DNA from: Bdellovibrionia bacterium
GTDB taxonomy: Bacteria > Bdellovibrionota > Bdellovibrionia > Bdellovibrionales > JAGQZY01
Assembly: GCA_030427805.1 (NCBI GenBank)
Contig: JAUICP010000002.1
Location: 434,001 to 498,000, forward strand
Length of the DNA stretch: 64,000 nucleotides
Direction of reading: 5' to 3'
Each line of letters starts with the position of its first letter. Position 1 is the first letter of the stretch. The position numbers and the translations under genes were made by a program. The notes under the pieces were generated by a model that did no database searches, had not been told where the DNA came from, and was given only the letters and a program-made list of their open reading frames with translations. This document shows positions 52,739 through 60,564 of this stretch, one piece after another.

Positions 52739-53488
52739 CTATCCAAAACTCTTTACAACTGAGCCTACAAGGAGACTCCATCCATCTATCAAAACAAAAA
52801 GCATAATCTTAAAGGGCAGTGATATTACAACTGGAGGTAACATCATCATCCCCATGGCCATCAAGACACTTGCTATGACCATATCAATCACCAAAAAAGG
52901 TAAATAAATAATGAATCCAATCTGAAAAGCGGTCTTCAGTTCAGAAATTACAAATGCCGGAATTAAAACCATTGTGGGTACATCGGCTCGAGTCCGCGGG
53001 CTATCGACTTTAGACATCTTTAAGAAGAGCATGAGATCTTCTTCTCTCGTCTGGTTAAACATAAACTGACGAAGTGGCTTGGCTGCCTCATCAAGGGCGG
53101 CCGACTGACTCAATTCTGAACTTAAATAGGGTTTCAAGGCCTTTTCATTTATTTCAGAAAAAGCGGGACCCATAATAAAGAACGTCAAAAAGAGAGATAA
53201 TCCAATCAATAGCTGATTGGGCGGCATCTGCTGAGTTCCGAGTGCTTGTCGTAGAAAAGAAAAGACGACTATGATTCGCGTAAAGGAAGTCATCAATATA
53301 AGGATTGCCGGCGCTAGAGTCAGTACCGTTAGCATTAAAATGATTTTAATTGTACTAACGACTTCCTCGGGGTTTTCAGTCGACTTAAAACCCAAAGTAA
53401 CGTCGGGCAAAGTCATTTGCGCATCGGCAAGTTCCGGAGCAATTAAAATGAGTAATGTAATCTTGATGAAAACGAGCCATCCTGGCAT
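52739..53488 (-). CDS. fliP: Flagellar export protein FliP
   Basis: 249 residues with a signal peptide typical of FliP and four transmembrane helices. Signatures: LAPAILILMTSFTRIIVVFSFLR (in part), GTQQMPPNQLLIGLSLFLTFF (in part), MVIASVLMAMGMMMLPP. The export gate core. AAGGAT precedes the ATG. Confidence 0.97.
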   Translation of the reverse strand: MPGWLVFIKITLLILIAPELADAQMTLPDVTLGFKSTENPEEVVSTIKIILMLTVLTLAPAILILMTSFTRIIVVFSFLRQALGTQQMPPNQLLIGLSLFLTFFIMGPAFSEINEKALKPYLSSELSQSAALDEAAKPLRQFMFNQTREEDLMLFLKMSKVDSPRTRADVPTMVLIPAFVISELKTAFQIGFIIYLPFLVIDMVIASVLMAMGMMMLPPVVISLPFKIMLFVLIDGWSLLVGSVVKSFG

Positions 53489-53511
53489 TGTTTTATCCTT
53501 CTGTATTCGAA

Positions 53512-54729
53512 TTAAATCTGCTTCATTCCTTGAAGGCGAGTATTAATTCGATCTCTAATTTCACTTAAGCCCGTTAGAGCATAATTATCTTCGTTATTAC
53601 TTACTTTGGCCGAAATCGCTGGCTGGGCAGGTTGAGGCCTTCCACTACTTATGAATGCGTCATTCTCTTGGTCAAACTGTGATAATGCCCCTGTAAAACT
53701 CTTTTGTGGAATATCTTCATCTAAAAGGTTCAAAGTTTTGAGCATGCTAATATTCTGCTCGGTAATTCCCACAAGAAGGCTCTCTCCTGCAACCTGAATA
53801 ATCGCAATACTTCGCTTTGGCCCAAGGTGGTGCTGAGCGATGATTTTTATACTTCGATTGCTATTTGTGATGCCCTTTTTATTGCCCCACTTTTTAATGG
53901 CATAGGCTGCCACTACGAAACTCATTAGAATAACAGCGAGAGAAATTAGAATCTTCTGTAGTGACGGCTGAACAGAGCTCGTCTCCTCTGTTTTAGATGT
54001 TTTGAAAAGAGGAATCTCAGCCTCGGTCTTTTTGTCGTCTTTTGTCTTTGAAATTAGGATTTCAGATTCTTCTTCAGATCCTTTAACCTCTTTCTTAACT
54101 TCTTCTTTTGTCTTTGCAATCAACTCTTCGCTGGACTTCTCAATTGTGGCTGAACCCACCGTCTCTCGAGATGGTAACACCGTTGGCATTACAATTGACT
54201 TAGTATTTTTAATGGCTGACGGGATTGTTGGGTTTAATTTAACCTGACTGATTAATTTTTCTGGCTTTATCTCTTCAACCGGAAGAATCACAGAAACTTC
54301 CTCGCCCGTTCTTGAGGCAAGGGCAGCATCACCCTTTCCATCGACCACAACTCTGATTTTATTGGCGTATCTTTCAAAAGAAACAGAATGTAAGAAGCGC
54401 GCCGCCTCAATGCCCTTCTTAAGAATAACCCGGGTTCGCAAGATTCGACCACTTGGTTCGTAGGTATAGATACTTCTCACTGTCTTATCCGATACTCGCG
54501 TCAGACTCTTACCTTTAGGTATTTTAACTCCAGGGATATTTACCTGGATTGTTTCGCGAATGAAATCAACCTCAAGAGAACTTTTCTTTGGGGGATTGTT
54601 CATGAAAAGGTCGACTACAAATCGATCTCCCTCGCGAAATACCTTCACATCATCCACCGCCACCTTCGAAGCGGCTGAAAGTGGTAAAAGTAACATTATT
54701 AGACTGAGTAATAAGTGAGTTTTCTTCAT
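53512..54729 (-). CDS. fliO: FliO with long N-terminal AMIN-like extracytoplasmic domain
   Basis: 405 residues, much longer than FliO of enterics (about 120). A signal peptide is followed by an AMIN-like beta domain (about 20-140: FREGDRFVVDLFMN, LEVDFIRETIQVNIPGVKI, FERYANKIRVVVDG), a charged linker (about 150-250), one transmembrane helix (ILISLAVILMSFVVAAYAI) and a short cytoplasmic FliO domain (IKIIAQHHLGPKRSIAIIQVAGESLLVGITEQNISML, in parts). FliO assists FliP assembly. Position between fliN and fliP confirms identity. Confidence 0.88.
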   Translation of the reverse strand: MKKTHLLLSLIMLLLPLSAASKVAVDDVKVFREGDRFVVDLFMNNPPKKSSLEVDFIRETIQVNIPGVKIPKGKSLTRVSDKTVRSIYTYEPSGRILRTRVILKKGIEAARFLHSVSFERYANKIRVVVDGKGDAALASRTGEEVSVILPVEEIKPEKLISQVKLNPTIPSAIKNTKSIVMPTVLPSRETVGSATIEKSSEELIAKTKEEVKKEVKGSEEESEILISKTKDDKKTEAEIPLFKTSKTEETSSVQPSLQKILISLAVILMSFVVAAYAIKKWGNKKGITNSNRSIKIIAQHHLGPKRSIAIIQVAGESLLVGITEQNISMLKTLNLLDEDIPQKSFTGALSQFDQENDAFISSGRPQPAQPAISAKVSNNEDNYALTGLSEIRDRINTRLQGMKQI

Positions 54730-54737
54730 AACAATTC

Positions 54738-55112
54738 CTACTTGAGTTGTTCTACTCTTTCTCTTGGAGAAATGATGTCAGTTAGACGAACACCAAATTT
54801 CTCGTTCACAACAACGGCTTCGCCGCGTGCAACTAATTTGTCATTGACGAGAACTTCCATCGGTTCACCGGCCAGTTTATTCAATTCGATCACTGATCCC
54901 TGCCCGAGATTGAGAAGTTCACTCACAACCATTTTTGTTCGACCTAGCTCAACAGTAACTTTCAGAGGAATGTCTAGAATCAATTCTAGATTTCGATCTT
55001 GCTTCTCCGATTTCGCTTCTTCCGTTTCCGGTTCAGCAGGAGCTGCTTGCTTTGAATCCTCTTCTGATTCCTCAAGACTATTTAAAAGGTCATCAATTTT
55101 ATCTTCTGCCAT
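54738..55112 (-). CDS. fliN: Flagellar motor switch protein FliN
   Basis: 124 residues. Acidic N-terminal extension (to about 40), then the SpoA domain LELILDIPLKVTVELG, GQGSVIELNKLAGEPMEVLVND, VARGEAVVVNEKFGVRLTDI in parts, the C-ring base of the rotor. Lies 8 bases after fliM. Confidence 0.97.
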   Translation of the reverse strand: MAEDKIDDLLNSLEESEEDSKQAAPAEPETEEAKSEKQDRNLELILDIPLKVTVELGRTKMVVSELLNLGQGSVIELNKLAGEPMEVLVNDKLVARGEAVVVNEKFGVRLTDIISPRERVEQLK

Positions 55113-55120
55113 AACTCCCC

Positions 55121-56116
55121 CTAATCACGATCTTTCTTATTGGTTACTTGCACGGCAACCGTACCGTGATTAATTCCATAAAAACCCTTAAATTTCTTTA
55201 CACCCTCGACCTGAACATCGAATTCACCCGTCGCATCCTGATCGAGGGGAATGACATCCCCAACCTTTAAATCCATCAAATCGCGGAGAGTAATTTCTGT
55301 TTGCCCAAGATCGACTTGAATATCGAGCTCAGTGTCTAACATTTGCTGTTCAATAATTGAGGTCCATAATTTTTTATCAGTCTGATCTGATTCCACCTGG
55401 AAACCAGTTGATAACTTTTGTTTGATAGGCTCGATCGTCGCATAGGGAATGACCAGCGTTATTGTTCCGTTGGCATTTTCAAGTTCCACGTCAAAAGTTG
55501 ATGCGATGACTACGTCCGTAGGCGGAACGATTCCAACAAACTGTGGATTCACTTCGGTCCTAACAAAACTAGCATCGATTCTCTCAACCGAGGCCCATGC
55601 ACTTTCAAGGTCTTCTATTGCAAGTTCAACAACTTTTCTAACAATCGAAAGTTCGATGGGCGTAAAGTCTTTGCCCTCGATTTTCGTATAAGGCCTATCA
55701 TCTCCTCCGAAAAAGGAATCTACTAGGGCGTAGGCAAGCTTACTCTCAATAACGAAAAGAGCCGAACCCCTGAGGGCATTGAATCGCAAAACACTCATGC
55801 ACGTGGGCATAGGAAGAGTATTAATAAACTCACCAAACTTTAGAAAGTCTGTACTCGCATGGTTGAGAGCTGCGATTTTTCTCAGTGCCGACGACAATGA
55901 AACCCTGAAAGATCTCATAAATTTTTCATATATGACATCAAGCTGAGGAAGTCGCCCTCGAATAATCCGATCTTGGCTCGTTAAATCATAGACGACGACG
56001 ACCCTATCATCATCCGGATTATTCGCATCAGGGTTTTCACTCGACTCCCCGAGCTCACCTTCAGAGACCGCCGATAATAGCGCATCAACTTCTGATTGTG
56101 ATAGAACCTGATTCAT
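55121..56116 (-). CDS. fliM: Flagellar motor switch protein FliM
   Basis: 331 residues. N-terminal CheY-binding helix MNQVLSQSEVDALLSAVSEG, the middle domain with GSALFVIESKLAYALVDSFFGGDDRP (in parts) and the C-terminal SpoA domain. Rotor switch component that binds phospho-CheY and FliG. The N-terminal LSQSEVDALL motif is intact, so chemotactic control is expected. Confidence 0.97.
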   Translation of the reverse strand: MNQVLSQSEVDALLSAVSEGELGESSENPDANNPDDDRVVVVYDLTSQDRIIRGRLPQLDVIYEKFMRSFRVSLSSALRKIAALNHASTDFLKFGEFINTLPMPTCMSVLRFNALRGSALFVIESKLAYALVDSFFGGDDRPYTKIEGKDFTPIELSIVRKVVELAIEDLESAWASVERIDASFVRTEVNPQFVGIVPPTDVVIASTFDVELENANGTITLVIPYATIEPIKQKLSTGFQVESDQTDKKLWTSIIEQQMLDTELDIQVDLGQTEITLRDLMDLKVGDVIPLDQDATGEFDVQVEGVKKFKGFYGINHGTVAVQVTNKKDRD

Positions 56117-56128
56117 TGATCGTCCCCT

Positions 56129-56680
56129 CTAGCTAAAGATGAATTCCGTGAAAAGTACTCGTCTGACTTTTCCGCGTGTTAAAAATGAATTCAAAGTGTC
56201 TTTAATTTCTTCTCTTAAATATTCTTTTCCGTCTTTCGAACTAATTTGCGAATAGGTCTTACTAGACAGAAGTACGATAATAATGTCTCGGATTTGTGGC
56301 TTTCGCTTTTCGATTTCTTCTTGGACCATCTCACCGTCGATTTCTAGTTCCATACTGACTTTAAGAAGACGGTTTCCTCGGTCGCCCGATAAGTTAACAA
56401 GGAACATTTCCAGTGGCACGAGCTGTCCAATGAAGTCTTGTGCGACTTCAGCATCCTTCTCTTGATTCGCCACTTCCCCTTCGACGATTTTATCAAGAGT
56501 TGACCCCTTTTGCTCTTCCGTGCGCGTTTGATAAACCATGTACCCTACCGCAGCTACCACAAGCATATTAATGATAAGGAGTGCAAATAGAAGTGCACTC
56601 TGCTTTCCCCCGCCCGCTTTTTTTGCTGGTTTCTCTTCTGCTGGCTTGGCTGCGTTTTCTTCTGCTTTTTCCTCGGCCAC
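56129..56680 (-). CDS. fliL: Flagellar basal body-associated protein FliL
   Basis: Start chosen as GTG 56680 because AGGAGG lies 6 bases upstream; upstream in-frame ATGs lack one. 183 residues: a short cytoplasmic Lys/Glu/Pro-rich part, one transmembrane helix (LLFALLIINMLVVAAVGYMVY), and the periplasmic FliL domain (LVPLEMFLVNLSGDRGNRLLKVSMELE, ending VLFTEFIFS). Stabilises stators. First gene of the operon; the sigma-54 promoter is 67 bases upstream. Confidence 0.93.
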   Translation of the reverse strand: MAEEKAEENAAKPAEEKPAKKAGGGKQSALLFALLIINMLVVAAVGYMVYQTRTEEQKGSTLDKIVEGEVANQEKDAEVAQDFIGQLVPLEMFLVNLSGDRGNRLLKVSMELEIDGEMVQEEIEKRKPQIRDIIIVLLSSKTYSQISSKDGKEYLREEIKDTLNSFLTRGKVRRVLFTEFIFS

Positions 56681-56746
56681 TGGAATCCTCCTTGACTCGA
56701 CAGTTGTCTGCATCACTCAAGCAGACACTCCCTTACCCACAGATAA

Positions 56747-56762
56747 AGCAACTGGAGTGCCA
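56747..56762 (-). promoter_or_regulatory. Sigma-54 promoter of the flagellar operon
   Basis: On the minus strand TGGCACTCCAGTTGCT matches the TGGCAC-N5-TTGCT consensus at every conserved position, with correct GG-N10-GC spacing. Predicted start near 56736, giving a leader of about 55 bases to the fliL GTG. Sigma-54 control of this gene set is established in many polar flagellates. Confidence 0.8.
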
Positions 56763-56842
56763 TAGAGACATTAGTCTGCGAGTCTAGTTGGAATGACCGG
56801 GCAATAAGATAAAAGCCTTCTGTATTGAAGATAAGAACCACA

Positions 56843-56899
56843 AGTCCTGCTGGACGTGGCGTCACCCTTTAGGGTCGAGGTCAGTAGATTGACAGGACT
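56843..56899. promoter_or_regulatory. Inverted repeats upstream of the sigma-54 promoter
   Basis: AGTCCTG (56843-56849) pairs with CAGGACT (56893-56899) and encloses two small palindromes, GACGTGGCGTC and ACCCTTTAGGGT. Lying roughly 105-165 bases before the predicted start site, it is where a sigma-54 activator would bind; it could instead be an RNA fold at the end of the suhB-like transcript. Confidence 0.4.
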
Positions 56900-56902
56900 C
56901 AC

Positions 56903-57718
56903 TTAGAGCTTCGGCAATTTTAGAATTTCTCTCAGCAAGGGAAGTGAGTTGGGAGAACCAGCAATGATAGACTTCATTCTAGGATCATAGTCTGGGTTAT
57001 CAAAGCTCTGAACGATTCCGCCCGCTTCGCGCACGAGAAGTGCACCTGCTGCCGTATCCCAGGGACTCAAATTTGATTCCCAAAATCCATCAAAAACACC
57101 TTGGGCAACAAAACATAAATCGAGAGCCGCTGCACCACCACGTCGAATCCCCCGTGTCTTTTGCAAAATCTCACCAAGGTGTTCGAGTTGTTTATCAATT
57201 TCAACCTTCTTTTGTGATGCAAAACCGGTGGCAAAAAGGGTTTTCCCCAAGCCTTCTCTCTGACTGACCTGAATCTTCTTGCCATTGAGCTGCGTCCCCT
57301 CACCCTTGATCGCTGTCCAGCGCATGCGCAAAAGCGGAGCATCGATCAGAGCAACGACAAGTTCTCCCTCATACTCGACACCAATAGATATACAAAAAAG
57401 TGGAAAACTATGAACAAAGTTGGTGGTTCCGTCTAAAGGGTCGACAATCCACAAAAAAGGACCGTCTTGTTTTCGTCCGGTATGGTGTCCAGTTTCTTCA
57501 CCCAAAAAGCTATGATCTGGGTAATTTTCAGCAATGATATTTCTTATCGTTTCTTCGCTTTTTTGATCCGCCTCGGTAACAAGACCAGCCTGCTCTTTCT
57601 CTCCGACCCAAGCTAAGTTATCAAAATAACTCAGTAAGATTTGGGAGGCTTGATCGGCAGCCCGATGGGCCGTGGATAAAATTTCACTTAAATTTTGACT
57701 CTCAAGAGATTCAGACAT
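56903..57718 (-). CDS. suhB: Inositol monophosphatase family protein (SuhB-like)
   Basis: 271 residues from ATG 57718. Metal-binding signatures of the family: LVTEADQKSEETI, GEETG, DPLDGTTNFVHSFPLFCISI (WIVDPLDGTTNF), and the second motif SPWDTAAGALLVREAGG. Hydrolyses inositol-1-phosphate or similar sugar phosphates with Mg; SuhB members also take part in rRNA transcription complexes. Whether this copy does both is unknown. Upstream of the flagellar operon on the same strand, but the promoter between makes co-regulation doubtful. Confidence 0.93.
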   Translation of the reverse strand: MSESLESQNLSEILSTAHRAADQASQILLSYFDNLAWVGEKEQAGLVTEADQKSEETIRNIIAENYPDHSFLGEETGHHTGRKQDGPFLWIVDPLDGTTNFVHSFPLFCISIGVEYEGELVVALIDAPLLRMRWTAIKGEGTQLNGKKIQVSQREGLGKTLFATGFASQKKVEIDKQLEHLGEILQKTRGIRRGGAAALDLCFVAQGVFDGFWESNLSPWDTAAGALLVREAGGIVQSFDNPDYDPRMKSIIAGSPNSLPLLREILKLPKL

Positions 57719-57829
57719 ACTCCCATCAACTCCCCCAATGACCAGCTTGTCAAGACTTTGACACATTGACCTAGCAACCACTGGGTCATAGAATTAGAAG
57801 GTACACCTTTGTTTCCTGAGGAGCTTGTA

Positions 57830-58570
57830 ATGAGTGAACAAAAAAATTACTCGAAACTGGATTCAATTCTCAAAATGTTGCTAATTGCATTTGTCTGCAT
57901 CCTTTCTTTCAGTTTCGGAGTTATTGCCGGTAAGGGCTTGAGTGATAAAGAGCACAGTCTTCAATCTTTGAACGAATCAGAATACTCTTCTGAGAAGTTT
58001 ACTGAAAATGCCCAAGTCAAAAGAATGCCTGTCGAAAAAAACAAGCAAGTTAAAACTTCTGATGCTAACAAAGTCGTCAATCAAGTTCTGAATAAAACGC
58101 GCAAAGAAATGAGCGATGCCTCTAAAAAGAAGCAAGCTATGAAAAAGCCTCTTCTTCCACGAAAGGTCGCATCTAACTCTTCAACAAAAGTCAAAGAAGC
58201 CAAACCCGACATTAAGGGTGTGCAAAAGGCGGCTGCACGAATCGCTATGGGCAATTCACCTTCAACGAAAAAAGCGAGCACTAAACCAAGAGTTCCCTCG
58301 AGCCTTCCCAAGTCTGTGGGCAAAAGAAGAATCGAATATACAGTTCAAATCGCTTCTTACCCAACTCCAGAAGATGCCAACCGTCACTCTGCAGAACTCA
58401 TTGAGAAAGGCTTTCCCGCATTTCCGGTAACAGCAACTGTTAAAGGTCGCACTTGGTATCGCGTCAGCGTTGGAACTTTTAAATCGAGAAAAGAGGCGAC
58501 TCAGTACAAGTCGCAAATACTTAAGCACAACAGTGTTAAGACGGCCATCGTTCAAAAAATCGGTCGTTAA
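57830..58570 (+). CDS. SPOR-domain membrane protein
   Basis: Start ATG 57830, 6 bases after GAGGAG; about 246 residues. One transmembrane helix (about 17-35, LLIAFVCILSFSFGVIAG), a long Lys/Ser-rich linker, and a C-terminal SPOR domain (YTVQIASYPTPEDANRHSAEL, RVSVGTFKSRKEATQYKSQI). SPOR domains bind denuded glycan strands at division sites, so this may be a cell-division or septation protein (FtsN-like layout). Four bases separate its stop from the convergent gene. Confidence 0.88.
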   Translation: MSEQKNYSKLDSILKMLLIAFVCILSFSFGVIAGKGLSDKEHSLQSLNESEYSSEKFTENAQVKRMPVEKNKQVKTSDANKVVNQVLNKTRKEMSDASKKKQAMKKPLLPRKVASNSSTKVKEAKPDIKGVQKAAARIAMGNSPSTKKASTKPRVPSSLPKSVGKRRIEYTVQIASYPTPEDANRHSAELIEKGFPAFPVTATVKGRTWYRVSVGTFKSRKEATQYKSQILKHNSVKTAIVQKIGR

Positions 58571-58574
58571 TTGT

Positions 58575-59531
58575 CTAAAAGAAATACCTGAAGCGAATGA
58601 GGGCCATGAATATGTTCTGTCTCATTCGCATTTCTTCTTGTAGCTTCATCATCACTTCAAGGTATTGAGTTGCTCGCAGGTTCTCTGGCGTTACTGGCTG
58701 ACTTTGAAATTCCAAATACAGATCATTCAAAGAGTTGTTAATCTGCTCACTTCTCCACACAATGATATCAAAAGCTTCTTCGAAATCTTTTTCTTGCGCA
58801 ACTCGGTCTTGAAGTTCAAGCTCACCTCTTTCTAAAGCCGAATTTAACTCACGAGATGCCTGCCGAATCATGTGCATTCCGTCCCGGTTCGTCGTCATTA
58901 GAAAGCGAATTTCATCGATAACGTTGGGACTCGTTAACTGAGTGAAGAAAGCATCAAAGTCATAATCGGGTACGTCTCTCTCTGGCACCGGATAGTCATG
59001 GAGAATCGTGTGCATCATTAAAAAAATTGGAATTGACGCCCCCAAGGTTTCAAAAGCCTCGATAACTCGGTGGGGCGGCACCGGTAGAGCAAAGACTGAA
59101 TAGAAACGACTTAACTGATCAAGTTCAGATGGGATGGGCTCTCGCCCCAAAGCACTTCTCAAATCAACTAGGTCTGCATTCGTCAAAGGAACCGCAATGA
59201 CTCGATCGATTTTGGCTTCAACGATTCGCGACAACTCTCGAAAAACCTCTCCTCTGAGTTCTATGCGTTCACTGAAATTGAGAGTGTCACTCCGCTGTTG
59301 AATTTCATGGTCCACACGATCATCGAGTAAGTGGTGTAGAAATCCCTCGAGATCTCCCTCACCAGGCGAGGATCTTCTCTGTAAATAGGTTTTAAAAGCG
59401 GTATCAAGGTATCTAAGTCGCTCACTCTGCAGACCATTTTCGAAAATACCCTCACATCGAACTGAGTTTCCATGGGCCAAGCCTGAAACCAATAGAAGGA
59501 CGGCCACCAAGAGGGTTAAGTAGGTTCTCAT
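58575..59531 (-). CDS. Exported helical protein, family not recognised
   Basis: 318 residues with a signal peptide (MRTYLTLLVAVLLLVSGLAHG). The mature chain is almost all helix, rich in Glu/Arg/Leu, with no Cys except near the N-terminus (VRCEG). Repeated hydrophobic spacing suggests a helical bundle. Function unknown. Convergent with the SPOR gene. Confidence 0.68.
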   Translation of the reverse strand: MRTYLTLLVAVLLLVSGLAHGNSVRCEGIFENGLQSERLRYLDTAFKTYLQRRSSPGEGDLEGFLHHLLDDRVDHEIQQRSDTLNFSERIELRGEVFRELSRIVEAKIDRVIAVPLTNADLVDLRSALGREPIPSELDQLSRFYSVFALPVPPHRVIEAFETLGASIPIFLMMHTILHDYPVPERDVPDYDFDAFFTQLTSPNVIDEIRFLMTTNRDGMHMIRQASRELNSALERGELELQDRVAQEKDFEEAFDIIVWRSEQINNSLNDLYLEFQSQPVTPENLRATQYLEVMMKLQEEMRMRQNIFMALIRFRYFF

Positions 59532-59603
59532 AATGGTGGGCCTAGAGGGATACATCATCCCATTCTATTAAGCACAATTGATTCCAAGAATGGTGATTGG
59601 AGT

Positions 59604-59640
59604 AAAAAAATGGGGCACTCCTTGCCCCTTCTGTTTTATT
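59604..59640. terminator. Hairpin terminator near 59.6 kb
   Basis: GGGGC-ACTCCTT-GCCCC (59612-59628). On the minus strand it is followed by seven T, which suits the gene ending at 59761; the plus side is also T-rich. The rest of the 59532-59760 gap shows nothing else. Confidence 0.7.
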
Positions 59641-59760
59641 TGAGCGACCTTGAAAACATCTCATCCATGGTTTTCTAAAAAAATATGAAAAGCATTTCTT
59701 ATCTTATTCAAGACACCCCAATTTGAAGATCTGGGTCTCTTGAATGGGCCCTTTTAAGTC

Positions 59761-60363
59761 CTAGAGGTGAATCGAAAATGAAACTTGTAATTCATTGGGA
59801 TTTCCAAGAAATCGATCTCCCTTACCCAGAACGTATTCGTAGTTGTACTCAAGCCCTACGGCAACCTCAGGAATGATAAAATACTTAACACCGATTCGAG
59901 ACTCACCGGTAAAGTTCGAATTATAATAAGAGGGATAGCCATCGTCATAATCGAAATTGGCCTCACCCCAATTCAATGACTGACCGACGTAGCTGGTCCA
60001 CTTTTCGTTCTTCCAAAAGTAATATGTTAGTGAGGGCCCAAAGCTAAAACTTTGACCGTATTCATTGAAATAAAGATTTATGTTTCCGCCCAGCGAAAAC
60101 TGATCCGAAATAAAGTACTCGTACCGGTTGTTAAGTCCAATTGTATTTCTCGAGTCGTAATTCATATAGCTAAGCGTTCCGCTAATTTCAAAGTTCCCTT
60201 GATAAATATTAGCTTCTGTCGGCTCCGATCCCATGGCATTCTGACTTATTTCAATTTCTTGCTCTAAGGGTGCAGCTTTGGCCTCCATGGCTAAAAAAAT
60301 AAAGATTAAACTTCCGAGACTTAAAATTCTAAATAACGATTTTCTTTTTCCACTTACGTTCAC
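59761..60363 (-). CDS. Outer-membrane beta-barrel protein
   Basis: Start chosen as GTG 60363 with AAGGA 6 bases upstream; 200 residues. A signal peptide (to AKA) is followed by alternating strands with aromatic girdles (YEYFISDQFSLGGNINLYF, FSFGPSLTYYFW, VAVGLEYNYEYVLG) and a C-terminal VSFSIHL, the signature of OmpA/OmpW-like eight-stranded barrels. Likely an outer membrane porin-like protein; function unknown. Confidence 0.82.
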   Translation of the reverse strand: MNVSGKRKSLFRILSLGSLIFIFLAMEAKAAPLEQEIEISQNAMGSEPTEANIYQGNFEISGTLSYMNYDSRNTIGLNNRYEYFISDQFSLGGNINLYFNEYGQSFSFGPSLTYYFWKNEKWTSYVGQSLNWGEANFDYDDGYPSYYNSNFTGESRIGVKYFIIPEVAVGLEYNYEYVLGKGDRFLGNPNELQVSFSIHL

Positions 60364-60510
60364 AGTACTTCCTTTGTTCTCATTGAATGATTCCTTAAGG
60401 CGACAGAACACCCCTGACTGCTCGCCTCTTACAGAGAAAGCAGCTTAGGCCTACAACTTCTGAAATACCCCTGGTCGAGCCCGGCATTTTACAAAGTGCT
60501 TACCCAGGGG

Positions 60511-60539
60511 GTGACAATTTTACATTGAAGAACTATAAA
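60511..60539 (+). promoter_or_regulatory. Sigma-70 promoter for pcrA/uvrD
   Basis: GTGACA, 17 bases, TATAAA, ending 25 bases before the ATG at 60565. Both boxes are close to consensus with ideal spacing. Confidence 0.6.
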
Positions 60540-60564
60540 CGAGCCTGTTATCGGGAAGGGGATC

